This document shows, one piece after another, positions 1 to 8,819 of a DNA stretch of 64,000 nt. The DNA is taken from contig NZ_AUFW01000007.1 of the NCBI RefSeq assembly GCF_000426705.1, forward strand, positions 330,612 to 394,611, read 5' to 3'. Position numbers and translations under genes: made by a program. Origin of the DNA: Spirochaeta cellobiosiphila DSM 17781. GTDB lineage: Bacteria; Spirochaetota; Spirochaetia; DSM-17781. Position 1 is the stretch's first letter. Each line of letters begins with the position of its first letter. The notes beneath the pieces were generated by a model. The model was not told the origin of the DNA, searched no databases, and saw only the letters and a list, made by a program, of their open reading frames with translations.

Positions 1-1048
1 AAGTGCTTAAATCTGTTCCCATGGGAGGAGTCAATTCTACAGTTTCAATCCATTTCCCTTCATTAAGATAATGTCCCAATCGACTTCTCTCATTAAGTGG
101 TTGAGGTGTTTTGGTTTGAACATCTTCAGCTGTAATCTTGAGCTCAATGTGCCGTCGTCCAACGTCCATGGATAAGGCGGCTACTCCCATTTTTTGAATG
201 TGTTCCGGCCCTGTGCCACAACATCCACCAATAATGGTAGCACCAGCATCAACAAAACGATTAGCATACTCAGCAAAATAATCAGGAGTTGCCATATAAA
301 TATAGCGGTCTTCTATTTTCTTGGGATAACCAGCATTAGGCATAACTGATATAGGCTTCGTCACATAACTTCTTATGGATAGAAGAACTTCTAAACTATC
401 TCCTGGACCTACAGAGCAATTAAATCCAATTACATCAACATATTTTGATAATTCTAGTTGTTTAGCAAAATCAATAGCTTGCTTTCTATATTCATCATAG
501 TGATCTAAATTGGGAGTACCCACACTAAATTGGGCTTGTACGGGAATATGAGGGGCTACGTTCTTACTAATCTTAGCCGCTAGCAATAATTCATCAATAT
601 TTTTAAAAGTTTCCAGAAGTATTAAATCTACCCCACCATCAACCAAGGCTTCCATTTGTTCACGAAAACAAAAGCTTGCTTCTTCAATAGACAAGGGACC
701 AAGAGGAGCAAGAATTTCACCTGTTGGTCCAACAGCTCCAGCAACATAGACTTCTGAACCTGCAACTTCCCTGGCAACTTTTGCTGCCCCTAAATTGATA
801 TCTTTAACTTTATCATTTAGATTGAAACCTTTTAATTTGATTCTGTTAGCACCAAAGGTGTTCGTTTCTATGGCTTGAGCCCCTGATTGAACATACTCAG
901 AATGTATTTCCTTAATGAGGGAGGGATTGCTTAAACTCACTTCATCAAAGGAGCGGTTAACAAAGACACCCTTATCATAAAGTCTTGTTCCCATGGCCCC
1001 ATCAAAAAGTAAAACACCTTCTTGTAATCTTTCTAAATATGGTTTCAC
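1..1048 (-). CDS. Bifunctional homocysteine S-methyltransferase / methylenetetrahydrofolate reductase (partial)
   Basis: The visible 349 residues hold a complete homocysteine S-methyltransferase domain (LFDGAMGTRLY near the N-terminus) with the zinc ligands of the family: Cys in GFNCSVGPG near residue 208 and the Cys pair in GGCCGTGP near residue 275. After about residue 329 the sequence WIETVELTPPMGTD looks like the start of an FAD-dependent methylenetetrahydrofolate reductase domain, which runs off the window. This suits the YitJ-type fusion, which would make methyl-THF and methylate homocysteine to methionine in the cytoplasm. The chosen start is GTG at 1048, with AGTAGGA just upstream, 10 nt after the HisIE stop, so it is probably cotranscribed with that gene. 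The fusion call rests on only about 20 residues of the second domain. Confidence 0.85.
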   Translation of the reverse strand, partial: MKPYLERLQEGVLLFDGAMGTRLYDKGVFVNRSFDEVSLSNPSLIKEIHSEYVQSGAQAIETNTFGANRIKLKGFNLNDKVKDINLGAAKVAREVAGSEVYVAGAVGPTGEILAPLGPLSIEEASFCFREQMEALVDGGVDLILLETFKNIDELLLAAKISKNVAPHIPVQAQFSVGTPNLDHYDEYRKQAIDFAKQLELSKYVDVIGFNCSVGPGDSLEVLLSIRSYVTKPISVMPNAGYPKKIEDRYIYMATPDYFAEYANRFVDAGATIIGGCCGTGPEHIQKMGVAALSMDVGRRHIELKITAEDVQTKTPQPLNERSRLGHYLNEGKWIETVELTPPMGTDLST

Positions 1049-1058
1049 TTAATTAATC

Positions 1059-1592
1059 CTACTTCGCTCGATTGGCTAATTCTAGATATACAGATTCCAA
1101 GCTTACATTGGTTGCAGTCAAAAGGACAAAAAGATGATATATCAGATCAGCGGATTCATAGGTAATTTCTTTTGCATTGTTGGCCAAAATGACCTCTACA
1201 GCTTCTTCACCAAGCTTCTTTTTAATCTTCTCAACACCCTTTTCAAATAAATGGGTTGTATAGGAACCTTCTGGTCTAGCTTCATTTCTATGCTGAATAA
1301 CCTGCCATAATCGATCTAATACATCAGGAGTATCAAAAGTTACTTCATCCTGATGGGAAACATTAGTGTTGTTTTCAATCAATATAGCTGTGTAAAATTC
1401 ATCCTTCTCAACAAGATCCTTAAAAGGTGGTTCTCCTTCTAATGGTAAAAGTCGTCCTGTAGTATCATGAAGAACCCACAGAACATCGTTTTCTAATGAC
1501 TTTCGAAAACCTTTTTCGTTCATTGTTAATACCTTAACAACCTCTTTATTTACATTCATCAAAACAAGAGGTTTTGTATCCTGTGCATTCAT
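1059..1592 (-). CDS. hisE: HisIE-like: phosphoribosyl-ATP pyrophosphohydrolase with degenerate cyclohydrolase domain
   Basis: The C-terminal half (about residues 93-177) is a good HisE domain: LWQVIQHRNEARPEGSYT, then KLGEEAVEVILA and ESADLIYHLFVLL, matching the helical MazG-type fold that cleaves phosphoribosyl-ATP in histidine synthesis. The N-terminal half lines up with HisI (KEVVKVLTMNEKGFRKSLEN corresponds to the GEVLMLGYMNPEALDKTLES region), but the metal-binding DCD and C-H-x-G elements of the cyclohydrolase are absent. It is therefore probably a HisIE fusion with only the HisE activity left. A clear AAGGAG site precedes the ATG. It lies between pyrC and the methionine gene in a minus-strand run, not in a his operon. 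Confidence 0.82.
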   Translation of the reverse strand: MNAQDTKPLVLMNVNKEVVKVLTMNEKGFRKSLENDVLWVLHDTTGRLLPLEGEPPFKDLVEKDEFYTAILIENNTNVSHQDEVTFDTPDVLDRLWQVIQHRNEARPEGSYTTHLFEKGVEKIKKKLGEEAVEVILANNAKEITYESADLIYHLFVLLTATNVSLESVYLELANRAK

Positions 1593-1615
1593 TATAGTAC
1601 TCCTTATGCCACCAA

Positions 1616-2620
1616 TTATTGGGCTCTATTCCAACTGATACTTTCTCCTGCTCTCATAGGTACAACACCATGTATTTCCTGGGGGCAGGTCCATGTCTTT
1701 TTTTCAAATGTTATTTTTTCTTGATTAAGTTCTAGGTTATAAAAGTTAGCACCATAAGTACTCAAGAAGTTCTCAAGACAATCTAATTTATTAGCAGATT
1801 CAAATTCTTCAATTACAGTTGGTATTGCTGTGAGAGCAGAATATATTCCTGCAGCTCCTTTTAACTCTTTGTCTCTTTTCTGGTGAGGAGCTGAGTCGGA
1901 ACCATAAAAGAATTTGGGATTACCACTAAAGGCAGCAGCTCTAATAGCCTGTCTGTCTTCTGCACTTTTTATGATTGGTTTACAAAATAGATGGGAGTTT
2001 AAACTACCACCAATTACATCATCCAAAGTATAATGAAGATGATGAGCCGTGATCGTACCTGCAAAATTACTTGGTAAACTTAAAACTTTATCAATCCCTG
2101 CTTTAGTGGAAACATGTTCCAATATTACTTTAAGTTTGGGGAAATTCATCAGAAGCTCATCCAATCTTGACAGATACCGTTCTTCCCGAAGAAGGACAGG
2201 ATCATCAGGTTCTTCCCCATGCATAGAAAGAATAAGTCCTTCAGATTCCATGGCCTCAAATACAGAGAAACATGATTTCCAATCAGTGTTCCCCCCTTTT
2301 GAGTTAGTAGTTGCTCCTTGTGGATAGTACTTACCCATAAAAGCTCCAGATTTTTTCAATGCTTTTATATCATCAAATGTTAAGGATGCATCTATCTTAA
2401 AAACAGGAACAACAACTAATCCTGGAGAAGCCTCTTCTATTACCTTCTTATAATCAAGCATTTGGTTTGCTGTTATTACAGGAGGAACTGTATTAGGCAT
2501 AGGAACAACCCTTTTACACCATTTGCCTACATCCTGTGCATAATCCTGTAACAATTCTCCCTGCCTAAGGTGAATATGCAAATCATCAGGTTTACGAATA
2601 GTAATACGATCTATGGCCAT
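1616..2620 (-). CDS. pyrC: Dihydroorotase, class II (PyrC type)
   Basis: Zinc amidohydrolase of pyrimidine synthesis that closes carbamoyl-aspartate to dihydroorotate. The 334 aa length is typical of the E. coli PyrC class. Visible metal-site residues are H15 and H17 in DLHIHLR, the presumably carbamylated K97 in GKYYPQGATTNS, H134 in SMHGE, H169 in LEHVST and D242 in YGSDSAPH. The loop THAHHLHYTLDD-like segment near 190-200 is also typical. The start has GGGGATAT upstream and overlaps the end of the WG-repeat lipoprotein gene by 10 nt, which suggests translational coupling. No other pyr gene is in the window. Confidence 0.95.
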   Translation of the reverse strand: MAIDRITIRKPDDLHIHLRQGELLQDYAQDVGKWCKRVVPMPNTVPPVITANQMLDYKKVIEEASPGLVVVPVFKIDASLTFDDIKALKKSGAFMGKYYPQGATTNSKGGNTDWKSCFSVFEAMESEGLILSMHGEEPDDPVLLREERYLSRLDELLMNFPKLKVILEHVSTKAGIDKVLSLPSNFAGTITAHHLHYTLDDVIGGSLNSHLFCKPIIKSAEDRQAIRAAAFSGNPKFFYGSDSAPHQKRDKELKGAAGIYSALTAIPTVIEEFESANKLDCLENFLSTYGANFYNLELNQEKITFEKKTWTCPQEIHGVVPMRAGESISWNRAQ

Positions 2621-3144
2621 ATGATATCCCCTTTTTTATTAATTAATAAGCTTTTGTTATCCTTGGTGACAAGAGCAGCTCCCTTATTGAAAGGTAGAGC
2701 CTCATCATACTGAAAAGGAATGACCGTTCGTCCTAATACATTAATATATCCGGTGTGGCCATTTGTATTTCTTACTAATGCCAAACCTTCAGAAAAAGGA
2801 GCACCATAAGTATACAATAAGGGAATCACCAGCTGACCAGTCCTATCAATATATCCATACTTACCTTCTTTTATGACAATGGCCCGAGAATCTTTCAAGC
2901 TTCCAATAAAGTCATACTCATCACTTATAACACCTACTCCCAGTTGCCATAAAAGCCAGACATTTTTCTGATAAACTCTAAATACTTTGCCATCGAATGG
3001 CTGAATATCATCAAATTCTCTGGCATCTACTTCACGTCCGCGGGAATCTATAATGCGAGCTGTATCATCTACTTTAACGGGGTAGTACTGGACAGTACAA
3101 CTGAGTAAAGTAAGTGTCAGTAAGAATAGTATTATGTTTTTCAT
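2611..3144 (-). CDS. WG-repeat lipoprotein
   Basis: The N-terminus is a lipoprotein signal (MKNIILFLLTLTLLSC, lipobox LLSC with Cys at 16). The mature part carries degenerate WG/beta-hairpin repeats: GKYGYIDRTGQLVIPLLYTY, GHTGYINVLGRTVIPFQYDE and a final KSLLINKKGDIIWP, each with the pattern G-Y-I-(D/N)-x-x-G-x-x-V-I-P. Such repeats are known as surface or periplasmic modules without a common enzymatic role. It overlaps the upstream DUF1883 gene by 4 nt and the downstream pyrC by 10 nt, so it is part of the same transcript. Function unknown. Confidence 0.75.
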   Translation of the reverse strand: MKNIILFLLTLTLLSCTVQYYPVKVDDTARIIDSRGREVDAREFDDIQPFDGKVFRVYQKNVWLLWQLGVGVISDEYDFIGSLKDSRAIVIKEGKYGYIDRTGQLVIPLLYTYGAPFSEGLALVRNTNGHTGYINVLGRTVIPFQYDEALPFNKGAALVTKDNKSLLINKKGDIIWP

Positions 3145-3413
3145 TTCTTTCTTACTTTAACGGAAGCTTTTACTTGAGAAAAGGGTAAACCTTTCAAATC
3201 TAAGACAATATGAAAGCCACCTTTATATGGAACTTCAAACTCAACAATTTTTTTATTTGAAAATCCCCCTTGTCCTTTATAGGCACGACCAACTTTATAC
3301 TTGCTAAAATTCATGGGATCCAATAAATGAACATTACAGTCTGCGTTCTTTTCTACAACTACAATATCTCCAGGAACAACATTGACTTTATAATTCAAGA
3401 AATCCATATTCAT
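3141..3413 (-). CDS. DUF1883-like small protein
   Basis: This 90 aa protein has the look of the DUF1883 domain: MDFLNYKVNVVPGDIVVVE at the start, a central D-P-M-N-F-x-x-Y-K-x-G segment followed by a glycine-rich turn (GQGGFSNKK), and a C-terminal GGFHIVLDLKGL strand. The family occurs alone or fused to TIR-like domains and has no established function. There is no signal peptide and no membrane segment. The start has a strong GGAGG site. The next gene on the same strand overlaps by 4 nt. The family call is from motif memory. Confidence 0.6.
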   Translation of the reverse strand: MNMDFLNYKVNVVPGDIVVVEKNADCNVHLLDPMNFSKYKVGRAYKGQGGFSNKKIVEFEVPYKGGFHIVLDLKGLPFSQVKASVKVRKK

Positions 3414-3449
3414 CCTCCACCAAATATTATACCTAGTCCGTTATGTCTT

Positions 3450-4277
3450 TTAAAACAAACTTGGTTCATAGTATTCTAACCTATAATATTGAACATTAGG
3501 TGCTTTCATGCTTAGAGATTTACGAAACATAGTCGGTGGCTGGATATTATGAGGCATCATATCAAAATGCGCAGGAATAGCAATCTTTGGATTAATGAGA
3601 GCAGTAATCTCTGCGGCCTCCCAGTGGGTTAAATTGTGATATCCCCCATTAATACAGATACTCATCCAATCAATATCAAAACTATTTACATGCTCCAATA
3701 GTTCTGTTTTTGCAGTATCACCTGAATTGTAGTACTTCTTACCGCAAGCAAAATGAAGAACAAATCCCATGTGATTTAAATCGGTGAAATCTGTAGGTTC
3801 TGCAAATGTTCCAGTTATCTTTATTCCTTTCCATTCCCATTGCTCTAAAGGATGAACAAGTTTAACATCCTTTATTCCTGCTTTTTTCAAGATAGGGACT
3901 GCTTGAAAAGGTGCTGCAAAATAAGCACTATCCTTTATGGTCAATCTTTCAAGAGTGTAAGGATCGGCATGATCTGGGTGACTATGAGTTATAAGGACGA
4001 TATCAACTTTCAAGTCTTCTGGTTCGATGAAAATGGGCAGGATACGACTTTTTACAGTTGGAACTCCAGTTCTCTTGCTACCACAATAGTCAGTAAGATA
4101 AGGGTCTATTGCAATAATAGTGCCCTCTTCATTCTTGAGTATCCAAGAATTTTGACCAAGGGTCCACATGGCTACTTTATTTATAGGAACAGAAAAACGT
4201 TCAATGTGTTCCATAAATTCTTTACTTGTATACTTTATATTAACTTCTTTTGGAAAAATGACTTCCTCTGGGATCAT
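3450..4277 (-). CDS. UlaG-like metallo-beta-lactamase-fold hydrolase
   Basis: A 275 aa protein with the metallo-beta-lactamase metal motif HSHPDHAD (around residue 98), a distal YNSGDT for the bridging Asp, and a late PAHFD for the last His. The start of the fold, VAMWTLGQNSWILKNEEG, and the segment IAIPAHFDMMPHNIQPP closely resemble the UlaG family (L-ascorbate-6-phosphate lactonase and relatives). The neighbours hold no ascorbate utilisation genes, so the true substrate is open. AAGGAG precedes the ATG. It heads the minus-strand run and is divergent from the ttcA-like gene with only 45 nt between starts. Confidence 0.75.
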   Translation of the reverse strand: MIPEEVIFPKEVNIKYTSKEFMEHIERFSVPINKVAMWTLGQNSWILKNEEGTIIAIDPYLTDYCGSKRTGVPTVKSRILPIFIEPEDLKVDIVLITHSHPDHADPYTLERLTIKDSAYFAAPFQAVPILKKAGIKDVKLVHPLEQWEWKGIKITGTFAEPTDFTDLNHMGFVLHFACGKKYYNSGDTAKTELLEHVNSFDIDWMSICINGGYHNLTHWEAAEITALINPKIAIPAHFDMMPHNIQPPTMFRKSLSMKAPNVQYYRLEYYEPSLF

Positions 4278-4309
4278 AAATACTCCTTTTCTATCCTTAA
4301 CGGATCTAT

Positions 4310-4315
4310 TACTAT
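4310..4315 (+). promoter_or_regulatory. Possible -10 box of a leaderless ttcA promoter
   Basis: TACTAT ends 7 nt before the ATG at 4323, the distance that would place transcription start at the start codon. The matching -35 region (TTTTCT at 4287-4292, 17 bp spacing) is poor. No Shine-Dalgarno sequence lies before the ATG. It is listed because stronger copies of this layout occur elsewhere in the window. Confidence 0.3.
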
Positions 4316-4322
4316 TCTGATC

Positions 4323-5069
4323 ATGTCAGAGTCTAAAAAGCAAGAACAAAAGCTGGATAAGAAGATCAGTAAGGCTATCTTCAAATATAATATGATTGAA
4401 GATGGTGATAAAATACTATTAGCCTTGTCTGGAGGAAAGGATTCCTTAACCCTTCTTCATTTTCTCTATAAAAAACAAAAGAACTTTAAATTTCCATTTA
4501 CAGTAGAAGCACTTCATGTTCGATCAGAATTTATCAATCAATCAAAATTAAATATGATGTTAGATTTACTTGCTGACTGGGACATTCCTGTCAAGATTCT
4601 AGATATAAACGTTAAAAACAGATTGAAAAAAAATCAAAAAATGAATTGTTACTGGTGCTCCCTTCAAAGACGGACAGAGTTACTTAATTACGCTCAAAAA
4701 AATGGCTTTACAAAGATAGCCCTTGGACATCATATGGATGACATCGTAGAAACTTTTTTTATGAATATGATTCAAAAAGGACAACTATCAACAATGCTAC
4801 CTCTATTAAAACTGGACGATTATAAACTAAGTTTTATTCGCCCTCTCTGCTTAATAAAAGAACAGGAAATAATAGATTATGTGGAATCACAAAACATTCA
4901 AAAAGTAACATGTACCTGTCAAATGGATACAACATCAAAAAGGCATGAAGCCTCAGAGTTAATCAAATCCCTAAAAAACATCTATGGTACAAAAGCTCTA
5001 GACCAAGTCTATAAGTCCCTTCATAATCCACAAGTCAATTATCTAATCAAAGAGAGTCATCATGAATGA
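4323..5069 (+). CDS. ttcA: TtcA-family tRNA 2-thiocytidine synthetase-like protein
   Basis: A 248 aa PP-loop ATPase: LLALSGGKDSLTLLHFL (SGGKDS at about residues 38-43), CYWCSLQRR supplying a CxxC pair, and LGHHMDDIVETFFMN, all in the order seen in TtcA, which uses a 4Fe-4S cluster to thiolate C32 of tRNA. The C-terminal IRPL-x-x-I-K-E-Q-E-I region is also typical; the last Cys-containing segment is CTCQMD, shorter than usual. The frame stays open far upstream, but ATG 4323 gives the family's normal N-terminus and avoids running into the divergent hydrolase gene. It overlaps the next gene by 8 nt. Confidence 0.8.
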   Translation: MSESKKQEQKLDKKISKAIFKYNMIEDGDKILLALSGGKDSLTLLHFLYKKQKNFKFPFTVEALHVRSEFINQSKLNMMLDLLADWDIPVKILDINVKNRLKKNQKMNCYWCSLQRRTELLNYAQKNGFTKIALGHHMDDIVETFFMNMIQKGQLSTMLPLLKLDDYKLSFIRPLCLIKEQEIIDYVESQNIQKVTCTCQMDTTSKRHEASELIKSLKNIYGTKALDQVYKSLHNPQVNYLIKESHHE

Positions 5070-5373
5070 ACTATCAGCTAATGATTTACAATATATCTTA
5101 TCATGGAGAAAAAGACCTTTTGAGGAAGATCCAATAGAGCCCATTGTACTAAGTGGACCGATACAAACTTATTGGGGCTTATACGGTTCGCCTTTATCAA
5201 AATACAGGAAAATCAGGATTGGAAAAACAAATGTAACAATTGAAAAAGAATGGTTAAGTCATATTAAAAATGGCTCGGTGCATACCTTAAAAATATATAC
5301 AGATGTAAGAGGTGGAGGAGAATCAAGAAAGCCCTCCAAAACTCATCTATTGGTTTTGGAGGTTATTTGTTAG
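5062..5373 (+). CDS. Small protein of unknown function
   Basis: A 103 aa soluble protein (MNELSANDLQYILSWRKRPF at the start) with no signal peptide, membrane segment or family motif I recognise. The middle holds KYRKIRIGKTNVTIEKEW and the end is basic with a GGGESRKPSKTH stretch. It starts inside the last codons of the ttcA-like gene (8 nt overlap), so translational coupling and a shared transcript are likely, which hints at a role near tRNA modification but proves nothing. Convergent with the ABC ATPase gene 5 nt away, with no obvious terminator between. Confidence 0.55.
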   Translation: MNELSANDLQYILSWRKRPFEEDPIEPIVLSGPIQTYWGLYGSPLSKYRKIRIGKTNVTIEKEWLSHIKNGSVHTLKIYTDVRGGGESRKPSKTHLLVLEVIC

Positions 5374-5378
5374 AAAGT

Positions 5379-6110
5379 CTACAGAATGTGCTTCAGAAAT
5401 TTTCTCGTCCGTTCTTCTTTAGGATTATCAAATAATTCATTTGGACTAGCAACCTCTATCACTTCACCATTATCCATAAAAACGACCCTATCTGCAGCGG
5501 CTCTGGCAAAACCCATTTCATGGGAAACGACCATCATGGTCATCCCTTCTTTGGCTAAAGCAAGCATAACATCCAAAACTTCTTTTACCATCTCTGGATC
5601 AAGAGCACTGGTAGGTTCATCAAATAACATAACTTTAGGTTCCATAGCCAAAGCTCTTGCAATAGCGACACGTTGTTTTTGCCCTCCAGATAATTGCTCT
5701 GGCCAGGCGTTAGCTTTATCTGCTAATCCAACACGTGTTAACAATTCCATCGATTTTTGAAAGGCAGTCTTCTTATTCAAACCTTTTACCTCTATAGGCC
5801 CTATACTTACATTATCTACTACTTTCAAATGGGGAAAGAGATTGAAGTTTTGAAAAACCATTCCCACTTCTTCCCGTATCTTACGAATATCGGCTTTCGG
5901 TTTACTAATTTCTTCACCATCGATCCAAATTTTACCAGAATCAATTATTTCAAGTTGATTAACACTTCTTAGGAGAGTACTTTTACCCGAACCAGAAGGT
6001 CCGATAACAAGAACAACTTCTCCTTTTGCTATATCTAAGGAAGCTTGGCGTAAAGCCTGAACCATTCCAAAGGTTTTAGTGGCCTCTAAAATCTTAATCA
6101 TTTCACCCAT
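5379..6110 (-). CDS. Polar amino-acid ABC transporter, ATP-binding protein (GlnQ type)
   Basis: ABC ATPase of 243 aa: Walker [11 protein letters not shown]-loop [10 protein letters not shown], signature [15 protein letters not shown], Walker [15 protein letters not shown] and the switch His in VVSHEMGFA. The [11 protein letters not shown] and [20 protein letters not shown] stretches are typical of the polar amino-acid uptake family (GlnQ/HisP/ArtP). It would energise import through the permease encoded just upstream, whose end it overlaps by 8 nt. The order binding protein, permease, ATPase is the usual one. The transported amino acid cannot be read from the sequence. Confidence 0.93.
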   Translation of the reverse strand: MGEMIKILEATKTFGMVQALRQASLDIAKGEVVLVIGPSGSGKSTLLRSVNQLEIIDSGKIWIDGEEISKPKADIRKIREEVGMVFQNFNLFPHLKVVDNVSIGPIEVKGLNKKTAFQKSMELLTRVGLADKANAWPEQLSGGQKQRVAIARALAMEPKVMLFDEPTSALDPEMVKEVLDVMLALAKEGMTMMVVSHEMGFARAAADRVVFMDNGEVIEVASPNELFDNPKEERTRKFLKHIL

Positions 6111-6927
6111 TTGTTTTCATCCTTTCCTCAATTATAGCAACTAGTCTTGATAATATGAGGGTGATAATTAAGTATATCAAAGCAACCACTGCCATAGTTT
6201 CCAAGGAAAGAAATGTTCTGGCAATATACTCCCGGCCTCGTCTTAAAACGTCTCGTAAAGCAATGACAGAAACTAATGAGGAGTCTTTCAACATTGCAAT
6301 GAACTCGTTGCCAATCGCCGGAAGAACAATTTTAATGGTTTGGGGGAAAATGATTTTCCTCATCGCTTTTGAATGACTCATACCCAGAGCTAAAGCAGCT
6401 TCCATCTGTCCCGTATCAACAGCTTGAATACCAGCACGGAAGATTTCCCCCATATAAGCACCATAACAGATAGATAGAGCAATAATAGCAGCTAAGACCC
6501 CTTCAATGCGAAGGAATCTTCCCAAAGCAAAATAAATAAATATTAATTGTACTAAGAGAGGAATTCCTCGAATCAATTCTACATAAACACCTGCTATTAA
6601 ATTAAAGATCTTTATTCTCGTAACTTGTCCTAAGCCAGCGAAAACACCAATAAAAACAGATCCTATGATAGCAAAAATAGTAACTTCGAAAGTAACAGGT
6701 AATCCTTTAATCACAACCTGTATTATCTCCAAGTATAGATGCCCTACCTCACCATTAGGCTTTTTTACTTGAGCTATAAGTGCTATTGCCAACAAAAGAA
6801 GGGCCAACCCAAAGGTGACCCTCCATGAATCCAATATGCGTCTGTTGCTTTTATTAGGTATCAAAGCTCCATCATGAACTTCAATTACCGTTTTAACATC
6901 AGTTTTTTGTGGATCTATCTCAGCCAT
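6103..6927 (-). CDS. Polar amino-acid ABC transporter, permease (GlnP/HisMQ type)
   Basis: Inner-membrane permease, 274 aa, with a longer than usual N-terminal extension of about 35 polar residues before the first membrane segment ([18 protein letters not shown]). The conserved core is present: [20 protein letters not shown], then the EAA-loop region [20 protein letters not shown] followed by [25 protein letters not shown], which contacts the ATPase. It overlaps both neighbours (8 nt downstream, 13 nt upstream with the binding protein), marking a tightly coupled three-gene operon. Confidence 0.92.
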   Translation of the reverse strand: MAEIDPQKTDVKTVIEVHDGALIPNKSNRRILDSWRVTFGLALLLLAIALIAQVKKPNGEVGHLYLEIIQVVIKGLPVTFEVTIFAIIGSVFIGVFAGLGQVTRIKIFNLIAGVYVELIRGIPLLVQLIFIYFALGRFLRIEGVLAAIIALSICYGAYMGEIFRAGIQAVDTGQMEAALALGMSHSKAMRKIIFPQTIKIVLPAIGNEFIAMLKDSSLVSVIALRDVLRRGREYIARTFLSLETMAVVALIYLIITLILSRLVAIIEERMKTNG

Positions 6928-7664
6928 TTATTGATTAACTCATCTCTTTTTCCAGAAGCGATTACTTCCTCTAAAGCAGCATTTAATTTCTCAATTAACT
7001 CAGCATTACCTTTCTTTACAGCAATTCCGAAATATTCATCAGTAAAAGGTTCACCAACAACTTTAAGTTTACCATTATAATTCTCATTTCCAGAAACGTA
7101 ATCGGCAGCCACAACGGAGTCAACAACAACACCATCAACGTTACCATTAATCAAATCTTCGAAAGCGAAGGGAATTTGGTCATAAGACTTTTTCTCAATA
7201 TTTTCATAGTCAGATACGGTAAAATCGGCTGTTGTTCCAATCTGAACACCTATTTTCTTACCATTAAAATCATCCAGGGAAGTTAATCCTTCACTTTCAG
7301 TCTTGACAACAAGAACCTGTCCTGCATTGATATAAGGAGCGGTAAAGTCCATTTGAAGTTTTCTTTCATCAGTAATAGTTACAGAAGAGATAACAGCATC
7401 ATAAGCACCATTGGCTAATCCGGCAAAAATACCATCCCAAGCTGTATTTTGAACTTTGTATTCAAAGCCACCGACTTTTGCAAGTTCAGCAAGCATATCA
7501 ATATCAAAACCAACCATATCACCATTTTCATCGACATATTCCATTGGTGCATATGCCACATCAGAAGCAAATACAATAACATTATCTTCTTGACTACCTC
7601 CAGCATATGTTTGCCCTACAAACAAAGCCAGTAGTACAGTAAAAAAAACGATTCCTTTTTTCAC
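6915..7664 (-). CDS. Amino-acid ABC transporter, substrate-binding protein (family 3)
   Basis: Periplasmic binding protein of 249 aa with a signal peptide (MKKGIVFFTVLLALFVGQTYAGG, likely signal peptidase I cleavage near residue 21; no lipobox Cys). Typical family-3 signatures follow: YAPMEYVDENGDMVGFDIDML, the TITDERKLQMDFTAPY segment and GKKIGVQIGTTADF. The two lobes should bind a polar amino acid; a lysine, arginine or histidine specificity is only a guess prompted by the neighbouring LysO-like gene. The start is GTG with GTAGGAG upstream. First gene of the importer operon. Confidence 0.92.
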   Translation of the reverse strand: MKKGIVFFTVLLALFVGQTYAGGSQEDNVIVFASDVAYAPMEYVDENGDMVGFDIDMLAELAKVGGFEYKVQNTAWDGIFAGLANGAYDAVISSVTITDERKLQMDFTAPYINAGQVLVVKTESEGLTSLDDFNGKKIGVQIGTTADFTVSDYENIEKKSYDQIPFAFEDLINGNVDGVVVDSVVAADYVSGNENYNGKLKVVGEPFTDEYFGIAVKKGNAELIEKLNAALEEVIASGKRDELINKWLR

Positions 7665-7695
7665 AATTGATCTCCTACTTAAAATCTATCTTTTC

Positions 7696-7726
7696 ATGAT
7701 ATCCTATATGTGCATAATTATGTCAA
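7696..7726 (-). promoter_or_regulatory. Candidate promoter of the amino-acid ABC operon
   Basis: On the minus strand a perfect TTGACA (7726-7721) is followed at 17 bp by GATATC (7703-7698) or at 19 bp by TATCAT (7701-7696). It lies about 35 nt before the GTG start of the binding protein, leaving room for a normal leader with its AGGAG site. The assignment of the -10 element is uncertain. Confidence 0.4.
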
Positions 7727-7757
7727 GCGTCGCATATATATTCTTTAAAGGAAGATC

Positions 7758-8693
7758 ATGAACTACATATTTTCTATTGGTATTCTTATTTGTCTCATTT
7801 CTGTAGGATTTATACTAGGAAACATGGTAAAAGGCAGGTTTAAAAACCAAATTCAAAACTTCATAAATATTATTTTATACATGCTGTTATTGTCTATGGG
7901 TATTAGACTTGGAACCAACCCCGATGTCTTGAAAAAGTTGGGTAGCATAGGTATCGTTAGTTTAGCCTTTGCCTGTATGACAATTATAGGCACTATAATC
8001 GTTAATATTGTATTTTCCATAAAAAAGAATAAATGTATTAATTGTTATGAGGAGACAAGTAGTTCTCATCAAACTATACAAATCAACTTCAAAGAGCCTC
8101 TAACACTTATTACCATTGTTCTTGTAGGAATATTCACCGGTTATTATTTTCAAGTTTTTTTAGAAGAACTTCCCATAGATACGATCTCAACCTATATTCT
8201 GAATTTTCTTTTATTTGGTGTTGGATTCCAAATGGGATCAGAAGGTAGTGATATTAAAAGTGCCCTAAAAAATAAAGAAGCAATCTTTCTACCTATCAAG
8301 ACAGTAATAGGATCTTTAGTCGGAGGGCTTTTACTAACCCCTTTTTTTGGACTTTCCCTGGGAGATTCATTGGCTATTAGTGCAGGTTTTGGGTGGTATA
8401 GTTTAAGTGGTGTCATGCTTTCAGATTTGGGCACACCTTATCTAGGCTCGATTGCCCTGCTTAGTAATATCATGCGTGAGACAATTGCCATTATTTTAAT
8501 ACCATTCCTGAGTCGAACATTATATCCTAATCTGTCCATTGCCATTGCAGGAGCTACAAGCATGGATGTTACTCTCCCGTTGATAAGTCATTATGGAGGG
8601 AGGGATAAAGCTCCCTTAGCGATTATGCATGGCTCCTTACTTTCTTTAGCAGTCCCCATATTGGTACCAAGCTTTTATATTATCTTTAACTAG
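7758..8693 (+). CDS. lysO: LysO-family (DUF340/YbjE) lysine exporter-like membrane protein
   Basis: Polytopic inner-membrane protein, 311 aa, about eight to ten hydrophobic segments. It matches LysO in order and motif: an N-terminal half with LYMLLLSMGIRLG, and a C-terminal half with LLFGVGFQMG, SAGFGWYSLSGVMLSDL, NIMRETIAIILIPFL and GATSMDVTLPLISHYGG. E. coli LysO exports L-lysine. A polar loop near residue 90-110 (KKNKCINCYEE) separates the halves. AAAGGA precedes the ATG. It is transcribed divergently from the amino-acid importer, so uptake and efflux genes share one 93 bp intergenic region. Confidence 0.85.
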   Translation: MNYIFSIGILICLISVGFILGNMVKGRFKNQIQNFINIILYMLLLSMGIRLGTNPDVLKKLGSIGIVSLAFACMTIIGTIIVNIVFSIKKNKCINCYEETSSSHQTIQINFKEPLTLITIVLVGIFTGYYFQVFLEELPIDTISTYILNFLLFGVGFQMGSEGSDIKSALKNKEAIFLPIKTVIGSLVGGLLLTPFFGLSLGDSLAISAGFGWYSLSGVMLSDLGTPYLGSIALLSNIMRETIAIILIPFLSRTLYPNLSIAIAGATSMDVTLPLISHYGGRDKAPLAIMHGSLLSLAVPILVPSFYIIFN

Positions 8694-8819
8694 TTATGAG
8701 GTAATAAAATAAAGTTTTATTTGACTACTCTTGAGAATTTGCTTATGGTGATAATAGAGGTTCTAGTAGTAATATTTATCATCTTGGAAATGACTTTATA
8801 TACAATCTCCCTCCTTTTT

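Noticed and set aside
3852..4322. N-terminal extension of the ttcA-like protein
   Set aside because: The extra residues are antisense to the UlaG-like gene, hydrophobic and unlike the family; ATG 4323 gives a normal N-terminus.
5386..5760. Open frame antisense to the ABC ATPase gene
   Set aside because: Antisense shadow of a strongly conserved gene, with low-complexity translation and no start signal.
8709..8725. AAATAAA/TTTATTT hairpin after lysO
   Set aside because: Pure A/T stem with no stable GC pairs in an AT-rich genome; the GC-rich hairpin at 8820 is the better terminator.
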